A DNA stretch of 64,000 nucleotides, from assembly GCA_039090855.1 (NCBI GenBank), contig CM077005.1:18391921-18455920 (forward strand), in the 5' to 3' direction. The notes under the pieces were generated by a model, which was given only the letters and a program-made list of their open reading frames with translations, made no database searches and was not told the DNA's origin. This document shows positions 1 through 9,830 of this stretch, one piece after another; position 1 is the first letter of the stretch, and the number at the start of each line of letters is the position of its first letter. The DNA is from Macrothele yani. Taxonomy: Eukaryota; Arthropoda; Arachnida; Araneae; Macrothelidae. The translations under genes and the position numbers were made by a program.

Positions 1-46
1 TACGGTGCTATGGCTCTCCAAAATCCCCGAGACCATTATGACTCAC

Positions 47-166
47 CCTGTATAGATGGAGTGTTTGCCTTATAGCGCTGGTTCTGTCTCTCTCCTTCCC
101 TAAATTAGGGATAGGCGACAGTTTTCAGCCATCAAAGCTACTCATGGTGGTCGTTAAACGAACAAA
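47..166 (+). repeat. SINE-A fragment (3' part)
   Basis: Decayed 3' body of the tRNA-derived SINE that recurs through the window (best copies at 21741 and 22002). It keeps the landmarks TAAATTAGGGATAGGCGAC and GTGGTCGTTAAAC but lacks the tRNA-like head. Confidence 0.75.
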
Positions 167-483
167 TGGAATTTAGAACGATACGCGATTAAGTTTTATT
201 TTCGTTTAAAAAACCTGCAACGGAGGCTTTTGATTTATTACAGCAGGTACTTGATGAAGAGTCGATTGGTACCTATCGGTGGAGGGCATAAGGCATTCCA
301 GCACGGGAGAGAAGTCACCGTGGACGAACTGGGAGTTCTTTTACTTCGTTTAAGAAATAGTGAACACACAACATCTGTAACTGTGTGCAAAGACCACCAT
401 ATTGTAATTCACGAACTGGCAATAATGTGTAGGCACTCGCGGCCTCCGTAGTACCGAATGTGTATAAAAGAATTGCACAAAAG

Positions 484-780
484 GAAAATGTTATAGGCTG
501 CGGGTTACCTTGTGGTTAGCGCAGCCGCCTTCCAACCAGACGGTCGCTGGCTTGATCTCAGGTAGGCTGTGTTGCTCTGAACCACAAAATATTCGCTGTA
601 GGTCGGATAAGCACGTTAAGCCGTCAGATCCTGAGTATTAGATCCCCTGTTACAAATAAGGTCATACGTTCCTTTCTCTCGTCTTTGTTCTCTCTCCCTG
701 GAAGTTCTCATTGTAACATCATAGTCTTGATTCAATCTAGCACTCCTAGTTCTCTGACCTGTCTGTCTGATCTCTTAATT
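484..780 (+). repeat. Possible SINE of another family
   Basis: A tRNA-like head can be suspected: an A-box-like stretch TGGTTAGCGCAGCC near 514 and a B-box-like GGCTTGATCTC about 35 bases later, followed by a pyrimidine-rich body. There is no second copy in the window to confirm it. Low confidence. Confidence 0.3.
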
Positions 781-1600
781 GTAAAAAAACAAAGAGTAGA
801 TTTTGTATATGGGGTTTTTGTGAAATAATGCTATGAAGTAGTACATTACCTTTTCTTAAACAAAACTGAGTGTTATTATCAGTTTGAAAAAAACCTCGAG
901 TTCGAAAATATTTTGCTGTTTTGAAAAAGCATGCTGAAAAAAAAAATGACTTGTGATAAGTCCTCCTACAGAAAAAATAAAATTGTTGTAAACCTATTGA
1001 TAAAATTAATAAGCTCCCACAGAAAATTAAATGTCTAATTAACTGGCATTCATAGCGAAAAGCATTTCGCCATTACACAGAAATTTCACGAGTTTTGTTG
1101 CTGGCTCAGTCAGCAGCGTGCCTTACTAGCGTGCAAGCCATCGACCCACACCGCCGGCGAGGCGACCCACACCGCCACCTCGTAAGTCAGAAAAAAATTC
1201 TTGCAATGCGTCTAGTGCATTATTAAGACAGCTTATTTAGTCAAAGAGGCTGAAAACAAGTGAGAACGATTTTATTTTTTTTTCTGTATAGGGACTGAAG
1301 GAGTCAAAATCGAACATTTTGGAAACTCGGTAAATTTCTGTGTAAAAAAAAATGAATTACTGACACCGTAAAATCTATTAAAACACTAAATTTTCCGTTA
1401 TTAGAAACGGAAACTTTACATACCGGAGATTTCGAACGTTTTCAAGGTAGGACAAGCACCCTGGACCACGTCGGAAAACCAGCTAAAGATTTTACGGTGT
1501 CACTCGACCACCGTAGCAGGCAGCATAATCTGATGTACCATTCACCTTAATTTCATGAAAGTCTACCAAGTCGTTAAGTTGCTCTGTCAGCTTTTGATTT
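781..1600. other. No recognisable feature
   Basis: AT-rich sequence. I see no credible ORF, RNA gene or shared repeat. Confidence 0.5.
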
Positions 1601-1829
1601 TTGTTTAACATTCGCCAACTTGCTGAATTCCCGCCCAAATGCAAATACAGAATGTCTCTATATTATTGTGATACGCACTCATCGTTAAAAACATAGTTGC
1701 ACCCAGAAGGACGTCTCGGATTGCAATGCATTTCGGGAGGAAGGTAAAGGTTACCAGGGACAATAAATGATTAAACATTGAGTCTAAATAGGCAATATTT
1801 ATTGAGCTACTCGCCAATAAGTAGTGTCT

Positions 1830-2830
1830 CTCAGTATGGCGTCGGCCGCCATGTTTGCTCACACAGCATGTTAGACGTCTCGGCATGGAGTTGTACAGGC
1901 TCCTAATGGGGTCCTGCGATAATCCATCCCATGCAGCTTGAATGTTCTCACGCCGTTCCTGCAGATTGTGCGGTAGGGGTGGAGTGTGGATAGGGCGTCC
2001 AATAGCATCCCACACATTTTGAATCGGCGATAGGTCTGGCGATGCAGCTGGCCATGGCAGAGTGTCAGTGCTTTGAAGGCAAGCTCTCAAGACAGCAGCA
2101 GTATGCGGACGAGCGTTGTCCTGTTGGAAAATCGCACCGGAGTGAGCGTTCAGAAAAGGTAGGGCCACTGGTTGCAGGACCTCATTAACGTAACGCTGGA
2201 CTGCCAACGTGCCTGTAATGAACACCAAAGGTGATCGGGCATCGTAGGTAATTGCACCCAACACCATGACACCAGGACTTCTGGACGTGTGACGCTCGAA
2301 AACAAACCGTTCATCATTTCGCCATGACCACGTTGCCTCCACATTCGGATTCGTTGATCGTCTCTTCCAAGGCAAAAGCGGGACTCGTCACTGAAGATCA
2401 CCCGCTGCCATTCTGAGTGGCTCCTTGACAGTCTGGCACGACACCATTGCAGTCTTTGGCGACGATGCAATGGTGTTAAGGGAAGTCGTCGTAACGGTCT
2501 GCGTGAGTGTAGTCCTATGTCGTGCGGCCATCTGCCAACAGTGCTGGCACTAATCGGGCGATGCATGGAGGGCACCACTGCTCGCTGAATATCCGTAATA
2601 GACTCTATTGGGTCACTCCGCGCATGTCGGACAACCCGTCGGTCCTGTCTCTTTGTGGTTCGTATAGGCCTCCCAGACACTTCCATTCGGTGCTACGTGC
2701 CTTGTTCTATCCACTGCCGCCAAACAGCGTGCTATGGTGATATCCGCACTACCGGTTTGGCGCGCAGTACGGCGATAAGGTCATTCCGTGTCCCTGAGCC
2801 CGACGATGCTGACCTTCTCGAACTCCTCCA
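1830..2830 (-). pseudogene. Tc1-like transposase pseudogene
   Basis: DDE transposase of the Tc1 group, which would cut and paste its own element at TA sites. Two overlapping minus-strand frames carry consecutive parts. The first (about 2686 to 2310) has the HTH-linker GRP region, RLQWCRARL and the first catalytic block FSDESRFCLG. The second (about 2375 to 1840) has SPGVMVLGAITYD, the second block QQDNARPH and the third block DLSPIQNVWD. The frame changes near 2310-2330. In the third block the catalytic Glu is Gln (family: SPIEHVWD), so the copy is dead even apart from the frameshift. The N-terminal HTH region upstream of 2690 is recognisable only in pieces (KVSIVGLRDTE) with stops. I did not find convincing terminal inverted repeats. 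Confidence 0.85.
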
Positions 2831-3261
2831 ACGGCTCGAATTGTTTCCGAATTTTTCTCCGACGTGTATTTCACTTGCAAAGGATGCAACCAACACAACA
2901 GCACGAGTGAAAATGGCAAGCACGCGCAACGGGACGACCTTATATAGCCGGTCACGCACGGCACCACGACCCCTCCTTGCTTGCGTCACGTGCGCGTCTG
3001 AGCGTGATACTTGAATCATTTGCATGTCTCACGACGTAAATCCTACCCACCAAGTTTTCATTCTTTTCAATGAGTGCATTTACACTTGGCCATTCAGATC
3101 TGTTTTACCACTATGGGACTCAATATAGTTTCTCCACTTACTATGTCAATCCCACAAGTGAGCAACGTTCAGTGATTCGATTTCTGTGGGCTGGAAATGA
3201 GCAAATTCATCAAAAACAGTGGTCCTAAAATGGTGACAGTGTCTGCCGCAGAAAAGAATAT

Positions 3262-3360
3262 ACAATTTGGCAAACATGAGCAAAAAGTTACAAAATAAGA
3301 AGAACCGAAGTGCGTACAAGTTGACAAACATGAGCAAAAAGTTATTAAATAAGAAGAACC
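3262..3360. repeat. Short tandem duplication, ~44 bp x 2
   Basis: Positions 3262-3306 and 3317-3360 share CAAACATGAGCAAAAAGTTA and AATAAGAAGAACC with few changes. The open frame across them is a by-product of the duplication. Confidence 0.8.
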
Positions 3361-3455
3361 ACCAGTTAAATCGTATTAACACATCACGTAGGACTGTTAA
3401 AAAGTAACATCTCATTTACTACAAGGGCCGATCAGAAAAAAAAAGGTTAAACGTT

Positions 3456-3619
3456 TATAAAGAAGTAAATTTCTCCGTCATTTTTGGTCCACGCCGGGGA
3501 TCGAACCCGAATCCACTTATTCCGGAACAAGTCGCTCTACCAACTGAGCTACGCAGACGTTCGTTCTCGCTGCTATCTGCCTTTATGTCGTGTGCGTCCT
3601 GCGGGGCAGGCACGTCACA
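3456..3619 (-). repeat. Downstream LTR with tRNA-like cloverleaf
   Basis: Begins TGTGACGTGCC on the minus strand. The complement of 3487-3558 folds as a full tRNA: acceptor GTCTGCG pairs with CGTGGAC in all seven positions (with G-U pairs), D stem GCTC/GAGC, anticodon stem ACTTG/TAAGT, T stem TCGGG/CCCGG with loop TTCGATC. A box TAGCTCAGTTGG and B box GGTTCGATCCC both match the Pol III consensus. The loop contains CCG, which would read Arg. Confidence 0.85.
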
Positions 3620-3857
3620 TCTCCCCCCGAAAGAGGGCTGGGAGCATGGCCCACGGGTCAGTCGTGACCATGAATTGTCGCAGGCAGCCATCCGCTGTAA
3701 AACGTGCACTTGAGAACTCCCAGTCAATCTAGTGTGTGGAATGCAACATCACACACATTTATATTTCGAAGCGCTGGAGAAGGGATTCTCTTATTTTTCT
3801 ATCTCGCGGTGTGGAAAGAAAATTACATCATTGCGAGATCTTGAACGGCCGGGTCAT

Positions 3858-3876
3858 CCGGGAAGTTCGGGCGCCA
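3858..3876 (-). promoter_or_regulatory. Primer binding site of the TRIM
   Basis: TGGCGCCCGAACTTCCCGG one base inside the upstream LTR. The first 12 bases match the tRNA-Lys PBS of many retroelements; the rest differs, so the priming tRNA is not certain. Confidence 0.65.
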
Positions 3877-3877
3877 T

Positions 3878-4041
3878 TATGACGAAGTAAATTTCTCCGT
3901 CATTTTTGGTCCACGCCGGGGATCGAACCCGAGTCCACTTATTCCGAAACAAGTCGCTCTACCAACTGAGCTACGCAGACGTTCGTTCTCGCTGCTATCT
4001 GCCTTTATGTCGTGTGCGTCCTGTGGTGCAGGCACGTCACA
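3878..4041 (-). repeat. Upstream LTR with tRNA-like cloverleaf
   Basis: Same 164-bp repeat as 3456-3619. The tRNA-like part is the complement of 3909-3980. Differences from the other LTR include a T for C in the anticodon loop (TCG instead of CCG, still Arg). The tRNA-like core keeps every stem. Confidence 0.85.
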
Positions 4042-4112
4042 CGTTCGAGTAGGAGAAAGGAGAACTCGCCAACTAAGAAGTGTTGGTGCGATGTGACAAA
4101 GGGTATGAAGCA

Positions 4113-5153
4113 CTATTTCTCGATGAAATCACCGTGACGATTCAGACATTTGTCGGACCGCAAGACCAACTGGACCAAAAGAAAATCATGGCCCTGCTGA
4201 TGTAGCCAGTTTGTTGCTGCTGTTTTCACGTCATCGTCACACGTGACGAGAGGACCAGGCAGATGCTGTTTCAGGGCAGGAAAGACACCAGGAGCAAAGT
4301 GCAGGCAGTAGGCCGGGTGCGTTCACACCGCCCAGCGGAATTTGCGGTGAAAGTGATGCGTGGTGTTGGCGGTGTGTGGCCTCGTCGCGTTTTCATAAAG
4401 GAAAATGACACCATCGCTCAACTCATTTTCGTCGGATGCTCTCGCGCAATTTCTTCAACGTGGCACAGAACCGATCAGCGTTTATGGTGCGTCCGTGCTC
4501 TGAGAAGTCCACCAAAAGCACACCCGAGGAATTCCAGAAAACGGATGCCATGATTTTTCCAGCAGACGGTGTGACTTTAAACTTCCGGAGGTGAAGCAGC
4601 GTGTTTCCATTGCAAGGAAGCTCTCTTGCTGGTGGAAGCGAAGTGGCAGAGCCCCAGTCGCAATATGGTGAAGAAAGCTCTGTCCGTCTTCAGCGTAACG
4701 CTGTAGGAACGACAAATATGTCATCATTAGTACTGCTTTGTGATAGACGGATAATGAACGTGGAACCCATCTGGAACAAACCTTGGAATACTGCAAAAGA
4801 TCCACCACAAGATGTTGAACAACGCTATAGCTCAATCCTGGCTCGGAAGCAACATGGCGCAAGATTAGCCTTCGGTCGACTTCAATCATTTCGTCCACAC
4901 GTGCAGTGTTGATCTTTGTCGTCGACGAACTTGCACGTCCACTGTTTGTGCGATATCGATTCTCCCTGCCGGATTGAAACGAACGGCACCATTTCGCCAC
5001 GTGTTGTCGTGACATCATATTGTCACCATAATCTTGCAGATGAATTTCGGTTGCAGGAATGTTTTGGGCCCATAAAAACCTTTTTCGACCTGAGACCACG
5101 TTTCCAACCGTGTTGCCATTTCGAAATGCCACTGCGCATCTCACGCTGGGCAC
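4113..5153 (-). pseudogene. Mariner transposase pseudogene
   Basis: DD34D-type mariner transposase. The N-terminal DNA-binding half is well preserved over 4700-5050 (YGDNMMSRQHVAKWCRSFQ, SSSTTKINTARVDEMI, YSKVCSRWVPRSL, LSFLQRYAEDG). After that the frame slips. The first catalytic motif, TGDESW in the family, reads ATGALPL here. The second, HDNARPH, reads YENATRPH with an inserted residue. The third, PSDYHLF, is gone, but the end KCLNRHGDFIEK and its stop codon (complement of 4113-4115) are clear. All three catalytic Asp residues are therefore lost or altered, so this is an old inactive copy. Confidence 0.88.
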
Positions 5154-5446
5154 GGGTGTTCACAGAGGTGAAAGGAGCACTAGCGCCATCTCTCGAACGT
5201 ACATGCCATCTAATGCCACTCATACGACGTCCCGCATTTACTCTATAGCACGTGTAACCTTTTTTTGATCGACCTACGTACTACACCTTTGGTAAGATGG
5301 GCATTGTATAAAATTGTAACTTAAACATGCCGCAACTCATCGCTGTACGGAGTCTAAGCATTAATAACAGACGAAACAAGAAATCATAAAATAGAAACAA
5401 GTTCATGAAATCCCGAAAATTAAATATACATTAAAAGATCCCTTAC

Positions 5447-5653
5447 CCGTATTCATTGTGCTACTGCTGTTTACCCCATCTTTGGTAATACCGCCTCCAT
5501 TTCCACCTCCAGATGGGTCCAATTCATATGCACTTCCACTTTGGGTAGTTGGAACAGCTGAGGCTGAAAAACTGGGGTACGGTGGGCTTGGTAAGGAACT
5601 CCATGGAATTTCATCTGCACTTGACTGGACTGACTTTAATGAGTTAGGAGTAT
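5447..5653 (-). CDS. Candidate host exon, Ser/Pro/Gly-rich (exon d)
   Basis: A 207-nt open segment with strong splice signals on the minus strand. The acceptor is TTTTGTATTTTCTGTAG ending at 5654. The donor reads ACGG|GTAAGG, with GT at the complement of 5446-5445. The reading frame is phase 1 at both ends, so it is an in-frame cassette of 69 codons. The peptide begins (D)TPNSLKSVQSSADEIPWSS, contains LPSPPYPSFSASAVPTTQ and GGGNGGG, and ends VNSSSTMNT. It looks like a disordered regulatory segment and not like a transposon. No repeat in the window overlaps it. Exons of matching phase lie on the same strand at 45904, 18930 and perhaps 11681. I do not recognise the gene. It could still be a chance ORF. 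Confidence 0.55.
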
Positions 5654-5789
5654 CTACAGAAAATACAAAAAACAATTGCTATAAGTAACGTAGGATCTAT
5701 CAGTTTCGTCACACCAGTATCATACAGGACTGTAAAAAAATAATGTTCGGTATACTGTTTATGTAACAGTCCGTAAACACAACGTAATA

Positions 5790-6735
5790 GGCGTATAAAA
5801 CTTGGATGGAGAGCTTTTGGAAGAAACAGTACAATATTTAAGGGCAGTACGCCATTATGTTTTAAAAGTAAAGTGTTTAATCAATGCATCCTTGCAGTAA
5901 TTGCATATGGAGCAGAGACACGGACCTTAACTAAACAAGTTAGTAAAATCATGCAATGCATTGATTATGATACGCTTTCCAACATACCAGAAATCATTAC
6001 TCAAGATATGAGGATAATGGCTCTGGAATAAATCTCGCTCCTGTGCCCTCACCTTTGACCCCATTTTGATGCTATTCAACAGAACCGGTTCAGTACACCT
6101 CCGGAACAACATGATAAACTTCTGCCGCAATCGAAGCATTTTTACGCAAGTTATGACGCATAAGAGCGATGGAATGGATCCCGCTCCTATGTCCTGACCT
6201 CTGACCCCATTTCATCCATTTTCAATGGGGTTCGCCCCCACGTTGTCCCCTACAACATACTAAAATTTCATCGAAATCGAGCCATTTTTACGCTAGTTAT
6301 AGAGCGGACAGACAGACGGACAAAGCTGGAGCATATGCGCTTTTTCAACCTACGGCTGGAAAGCGTAAAAAAGACATACAAAGACTGCAGACAACTGAAG
6401 GAAGCACGGACAGATGCATGCTTGGTGTAACCAGGAAAGATAAGAAAAGGAACTCGCGGATAAGGAAAATGATAAGAGTGGAATACATCATGATCAGAGT
6501 AAAATTCCCTGATGTGGCAATGGACTGGACATGTTGCCAGAAGAATGGACGACCGATGGACAACCGAAATCTTAGACTGGAATCTGAAGGACTAAAAAAG
6601 ACCCAGAAGAAGATCACATGGGAGATAGATGGATGAAATTCGAAAGCCTGCTGGAGTAACATGGAGGAGACAGGCTCAAGACAGACAGTTGTGGAAAAAA
6701 CTTGGAAAGACTTTCATCCAGCAGTGGACTGACAG
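5790..6735 (+). pseudogene. RTE-type LINE 3' fragment, interrupted
   Basis: 5790-5931 translates as LGWRAFGRNSTIFKG...NQCILAVIAYGAETRTLTK, and 6370-6735 continues with the C-terminal region ending at the motif (F)IQQWTD. Both match the end of the RTE reverse-transcriptase ORF at 57788-59425. The two pieces are contiguous in the intact element, so the intervening 5936-6365 repeat is an insertion. Frameshifts and stops are numerous. Confidence 0.85.
5936..6365 (+). mobile_element. Dispersed hairpin-ended repeat, copy 1
   Basis: Starts CAAGTTAGTAAAATCATGC and ends in a near-perfect hairpin (TTCAACCTACGGCTGGAAAGCG). It is flanked by TAAA on both sides (5932-5935 and 6366-6369). Because it splits an RTE copy, its ends are well defined. 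The body is built of ~150-bp units, each with the line 'cctatgtcctgac.tttgacccc'. Near the 5' end TACGCTTTCCAAC is the inverse of the 3' terminus. Confidence 0.75.
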
Positions 6736-6814
6736 CTCGGGCAGTGGGGTGGACAAGCCCCAATCAACTGCATGGTAAACCCATTCGACCCCTCATGTGG
6801 TTCTTGCGGGATCT

Positions 6815-6900
6815 AGGGTGATTAGTACCCGGAAGATTGGTATCAGTGCTGAGTTCGGGCTCAACTTTAAGAGCCTGAGCGAGCCCGAAAACCATGATTA
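6815..6900. repeat. Minisatellite-like fragment, left of copy 2
   Basis: Contains TAGTACCCGGAAGATTGGTAT, related to the 30-bp unit at 9655-9830, followed by a CGGGCTC/GAGCCCG-rich stretch that reappears in inverted order at 8310-8400. Confidence 0.5.
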
Positions 6901-6918
6901 ACCTGTTTAGACACTAAA

Positions 6919-8287
6919 CAAGTTAGTAAAATCATGCAATGCATTCATTATGATATGCTTTCCAACATACCAGAAATCATTACTCAGCTTATGAGGATAA
7001 TGGCTGTGGAATAAATCTCCCTCCTTTGCCCTGACCTTTGATCCCATTTCGATTATATTCAACGGAACCGGTTCAGTATACCTCCGAAATAACATGATAA
7101 AGTTTTGTCGCAATCGAAGCATTTTTACGTAAGTTATGATGCATAAGGGCCACGGAACAGATCCCGCTCCTGTGATCCCATTTCGTCCATTTTTAATAGG
7201 ATTCGTCCCCTGGCAGGCCCCTACAGCATACCAACATTTCATCCAAATCGAGGTACTTTTACGTAAGTTATGGCGCATAATGGCGATGGAAGTTATTCCG
7301 CTCCTATGTCTTGACCTTAGACCCCATTTCTCCCATTGTCAATAGGGTTTGTCCCCAGGTGGTCCCCTACCACATACTAAAATTTCATCGAAATCGAACC
7401 TGTTTTACGTTAGTTATGACGCATAAGACGAGTGGAATGGATCTCGTTTCCATGTCCCGATCTTTGACCCCATTTCGTTCACTTTCAAAAAGGTTCCTTC
7501 CCATTTGTTCCCCTACCACATATTAAGATTTCATCGAAATCGAACGATTTTTACGCGAGTTATCGTGCGGACGGACATACGCACACAACGCGTGACGTAA
7601 TGAGGCAGATGGGAATCACTACCATCTGCTCGCAAGAGTGTGACGTCATAAAACTTTAATAGGATCCATACACAACGCGTGACGTAATGAGACAGATGGC
7701 GTGACCGCGCGCCAACATCTCAATCGCGAGAGTGTAGATTTTTAAGCATGGGTATCATTAATGGGACGACGCCATGACACTAAAAACGTGGTAATTCGGG
7801 GTGGTTATTTAACCCATTAAACAAATTTTCCTAAAGTCGAGATCAAGCTAAATCGATTTCTAGAACCAGAAAACGGTAGGTTAACGACTTTCATCAAAAT
7901 CCTTAGAGCCGTTTTCAAAAGTATGGGATAAGGGCGATGGAATGGATCCCGATCCTATGTCCTGACCTTTGACCCCATTTCATCTATTTTCAATAGGGTT
8001 CGTCCCCAGGTGATCCGCTGCCACATACCAAAATTTCATCGAAATCGAACCATATTTACGCAAGTTATGGCGTATAAGGGTAATGTAATGGATCCCACTC
8101 CTATGTCGGGACCTTTGACACCACTTCACCTATTTTCAATAGGGTTCATTTCCAGGTAGTCTCCTACCACATACTAAAATTTCATCGAAATCGAACCATT
8201 TTTACGCGAGTTATCGTGCGGACAGACGGACGGACAGACGGACAAAGCTGGAGCATAAACGCTTCTTCAACCTACGGTTGGAAAGCG
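6919..8287 (+). mobile_element. Dispersed hairpin-ended repeat, copy 2 (long)
   Basis: The same termini as copy 1 (CAAGTTAGTAAAATCATGC at the start, hairpin ending GGTTGGAAAGCG) and again TAAA on both sides (6915-6918, 8288-8291). It contains several ~150-bp units with TGACCTTTGACCCC-like cores, then a distinct block (7560-7860) with two 'cgcgtgacgtaatgag.cagatgg' modules and the CRE palindrome TGACGTCA, which recurs at 20840-21120, then two more 150-bp units. Nothing in it is coding. Confidence 0.75.
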
Positions 8288-8375
8288 TAAAAAAGGAAGA
8301 AAATTTTCTCCTTCTTTCCGAGCCCATGCCCAATTCGGGCCCGGGCTCGATTTCGGGCTCGGTCCGTCTCAACAC

Positions 8376-8690
8376 TGATTGGTATCCGACAAACTGGCAC
8401 CCGGGAAACTCGTACACAATGCGGTTTTTATCTCCTTCTGTTCAATTTTTGATATTTGAATTGCAAACTTTAGCATCAGCTTCATCGCATTTAATTCTTC
8501 CGGTAAATGTTTTGTTTCTTAAAATTCGCAAATTATTTTATCAATTGATTAATCATAGCAGTTGCGTGAAATTAACTTTCAGAAAACTCATACCAGGGAG
8601 ATGACCCGGTATACTGGTGCCCGAGAAATTGGTGCACGGAAGACTAGTACCAAGTAAACTCGTACGCGGAAGATTAGTACCCCAAGAATT
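8376..8690. repeat. Scattered 30-bp minisatellite units
   Basis: Pieces such as AACTGGCACCCGGGAAACTC (8391) and GCGGAAGATTAGTACCCC (8660) match the unit of the array at 9655-9830. They flank unrelated AT-rich sequence. Confidence 0.6.
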
Positions 8691-8834
8691 CCTGCTTTTC
8701 GAGCTAATCTGCTGCATCTGTCCAGCCGAGGAAACATATACTAATTGCATCAACGGAAGGTTGCTGATTTGTCGTATCTGGCGACGGACAAGCAGCCACA
8801 AAACCGTTAGAAATTGCAATAACTAAGATGAAAA

Positions 8835-9400
8835 CCACTCGCCCTCTGTACCTAAAATTTTGCCCCCATTTTTAAGCTGAAGCACAAAGATTTATGGAAT
8901 AAAACTACATTTAACAACAACACAGGACTGAGGGAAGTTCACCAGAAAAAAAAAAAAAAATACGGGAGAAATCTTCGTTTCGTCCTACTTCCGTTGTCGA
9001 AAATGTTTGCCTCCATTTTACGATAACGAGAGAAATCTTCGCTCCGCCGAACTTCCGTTTTCGGAAAGTTTTTCTCCATTTGAAATCTTAAATACAAATG
9101 TGTATGTAAAAAAATTATATATAACAACTATAAGGGGCATCACGAGAAAAAATGAATAAGATTACTTGGCTCCGACTAATTTTCATTTTCGGAAGTTGTT
9201 GCCTCCATTTTCAAACTGAAACAAAAGCATGTGTGCAAAAAAACGATATTTAACAACAATACCGGACAAGCGGAACTTCTCGAGAAACAAAAATTACGAT
9301 TACGGGAGAAATCTTCACTCCGTCTAACTTCCGATTTCGAGAAGTTTTGAAAGACGGGATTATGTTCGCAAACGGAAAACTTGCATCCACGATCGGGAGT
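8835..9400 (+). repeat. Degenerate ~120-bp tandem repeat
   Basis: Units share GGGAGAAATCTTCGYTYCGTC, ACTTCCG(T)TTTCGGAAA and an AACAACAATACAGGAC segment. The same family lies in reverse orientation at 44030-44930, so it is a dispersed element with internal repeats. Not coding. Confidence 0.75.
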
Positions 9401-9654
9401 GTGCAAGAGAGGATTTAATAACTGTTATGAGGATATCGTTTACATCTGGAGAACCAAAATAAAAACTGCGACCGTCGCCGCGATTAGGCTATGGGGCTTC
9501 AAAGTGGCTAAATATGCAAAAATATGCAAAATAACCATTTTGCTTGAACATCCGGGCTTTAGTGATGACATATGTAAAAAATTGAAGAATTCATATTAAC
9601 GCATTATTAGTGAAATTTTGTCGAATGCATAATAAAACAGTTTTTACTTGTAGC

Positions 9655-9830
9655 TGTATCTCTCGGGTACGGCAAACTCGTCCCCGGGAGATTGGTACTC
9701 GGCAAACTCGTACCCGGGAGATTGATACCCGGCAAACTCGTACACGGGAGGTTGGTACCCGGCAAACTCGTACACGGGAGATTGGTACCCGGCAAACTCG
9801 TACCCGAGAGATTGGTACCCTTCAAATGCC
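9655..9830 (+). repeat. 30-bp minisatellite array
   Basis: About six units of GGCAAACTCGTACCCGGGAG + ATTGGTACCC, with single-base changes. It lies in the left arm of foldback element 1; the right arm holds about two inverted units at 10625-10690. The open frames on both strands (e.g. LPGTNLPCTSLPG repeats) are by-products of a period divisible by three. Confidence 0.9.

Larger units (their letters stand above)
3456..4041 (-). mobile_element. TRIM-like LTR element with tRNA in each LTR
   Basis: A compact non-coding LTR element read on the minus strand. Two direct 164-bp terminal repeats (3878-4041 upstream, 3456-3619 downstream) differ at only about six positions. One base after the upstream LTR lies a primer-binding-site-like stretch, TGGCGCCCGAACTTCCCGG (complement of 3858-3876), whose first 12 bases equal the classical tRNA-Lys PBS. 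Immediately before the downstream LTR is a purine run, GGGGGGAGA (complement of 3620-3628), placed as a polypurine tract. The element is flanked by the 4-bp duplication CGTT (3452-3455 and 4042-4045). The internal region is only 258 bp and codes for nothing. This layout defines a terminal-repeat retrotransposon in miniature, mobilised in trans by an autonomous LTR element. Confidence 0.85.
3421..5278 (-). mobile_element. Mariner-family transposon with nested LTR element
   Basis: Inverted termini are visible: left GGCCGATCAGAAAAAAAAAG at 3426 and, reading in from the right end at 5274, GGTCGATCAAAAAAAGG; both continue into GGTTAMACG. The outermost bases are TAC-like, as expected for TA insertion. 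The element is about 1.86 kb, longer than a usual ~1.3 kb mariner, because a 586-bp LTR element sits between the left terminus and the 3' end of the transposase (3456-4041). Removing that insertion restores an ordinary mariner length. Confidence 0.85.
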
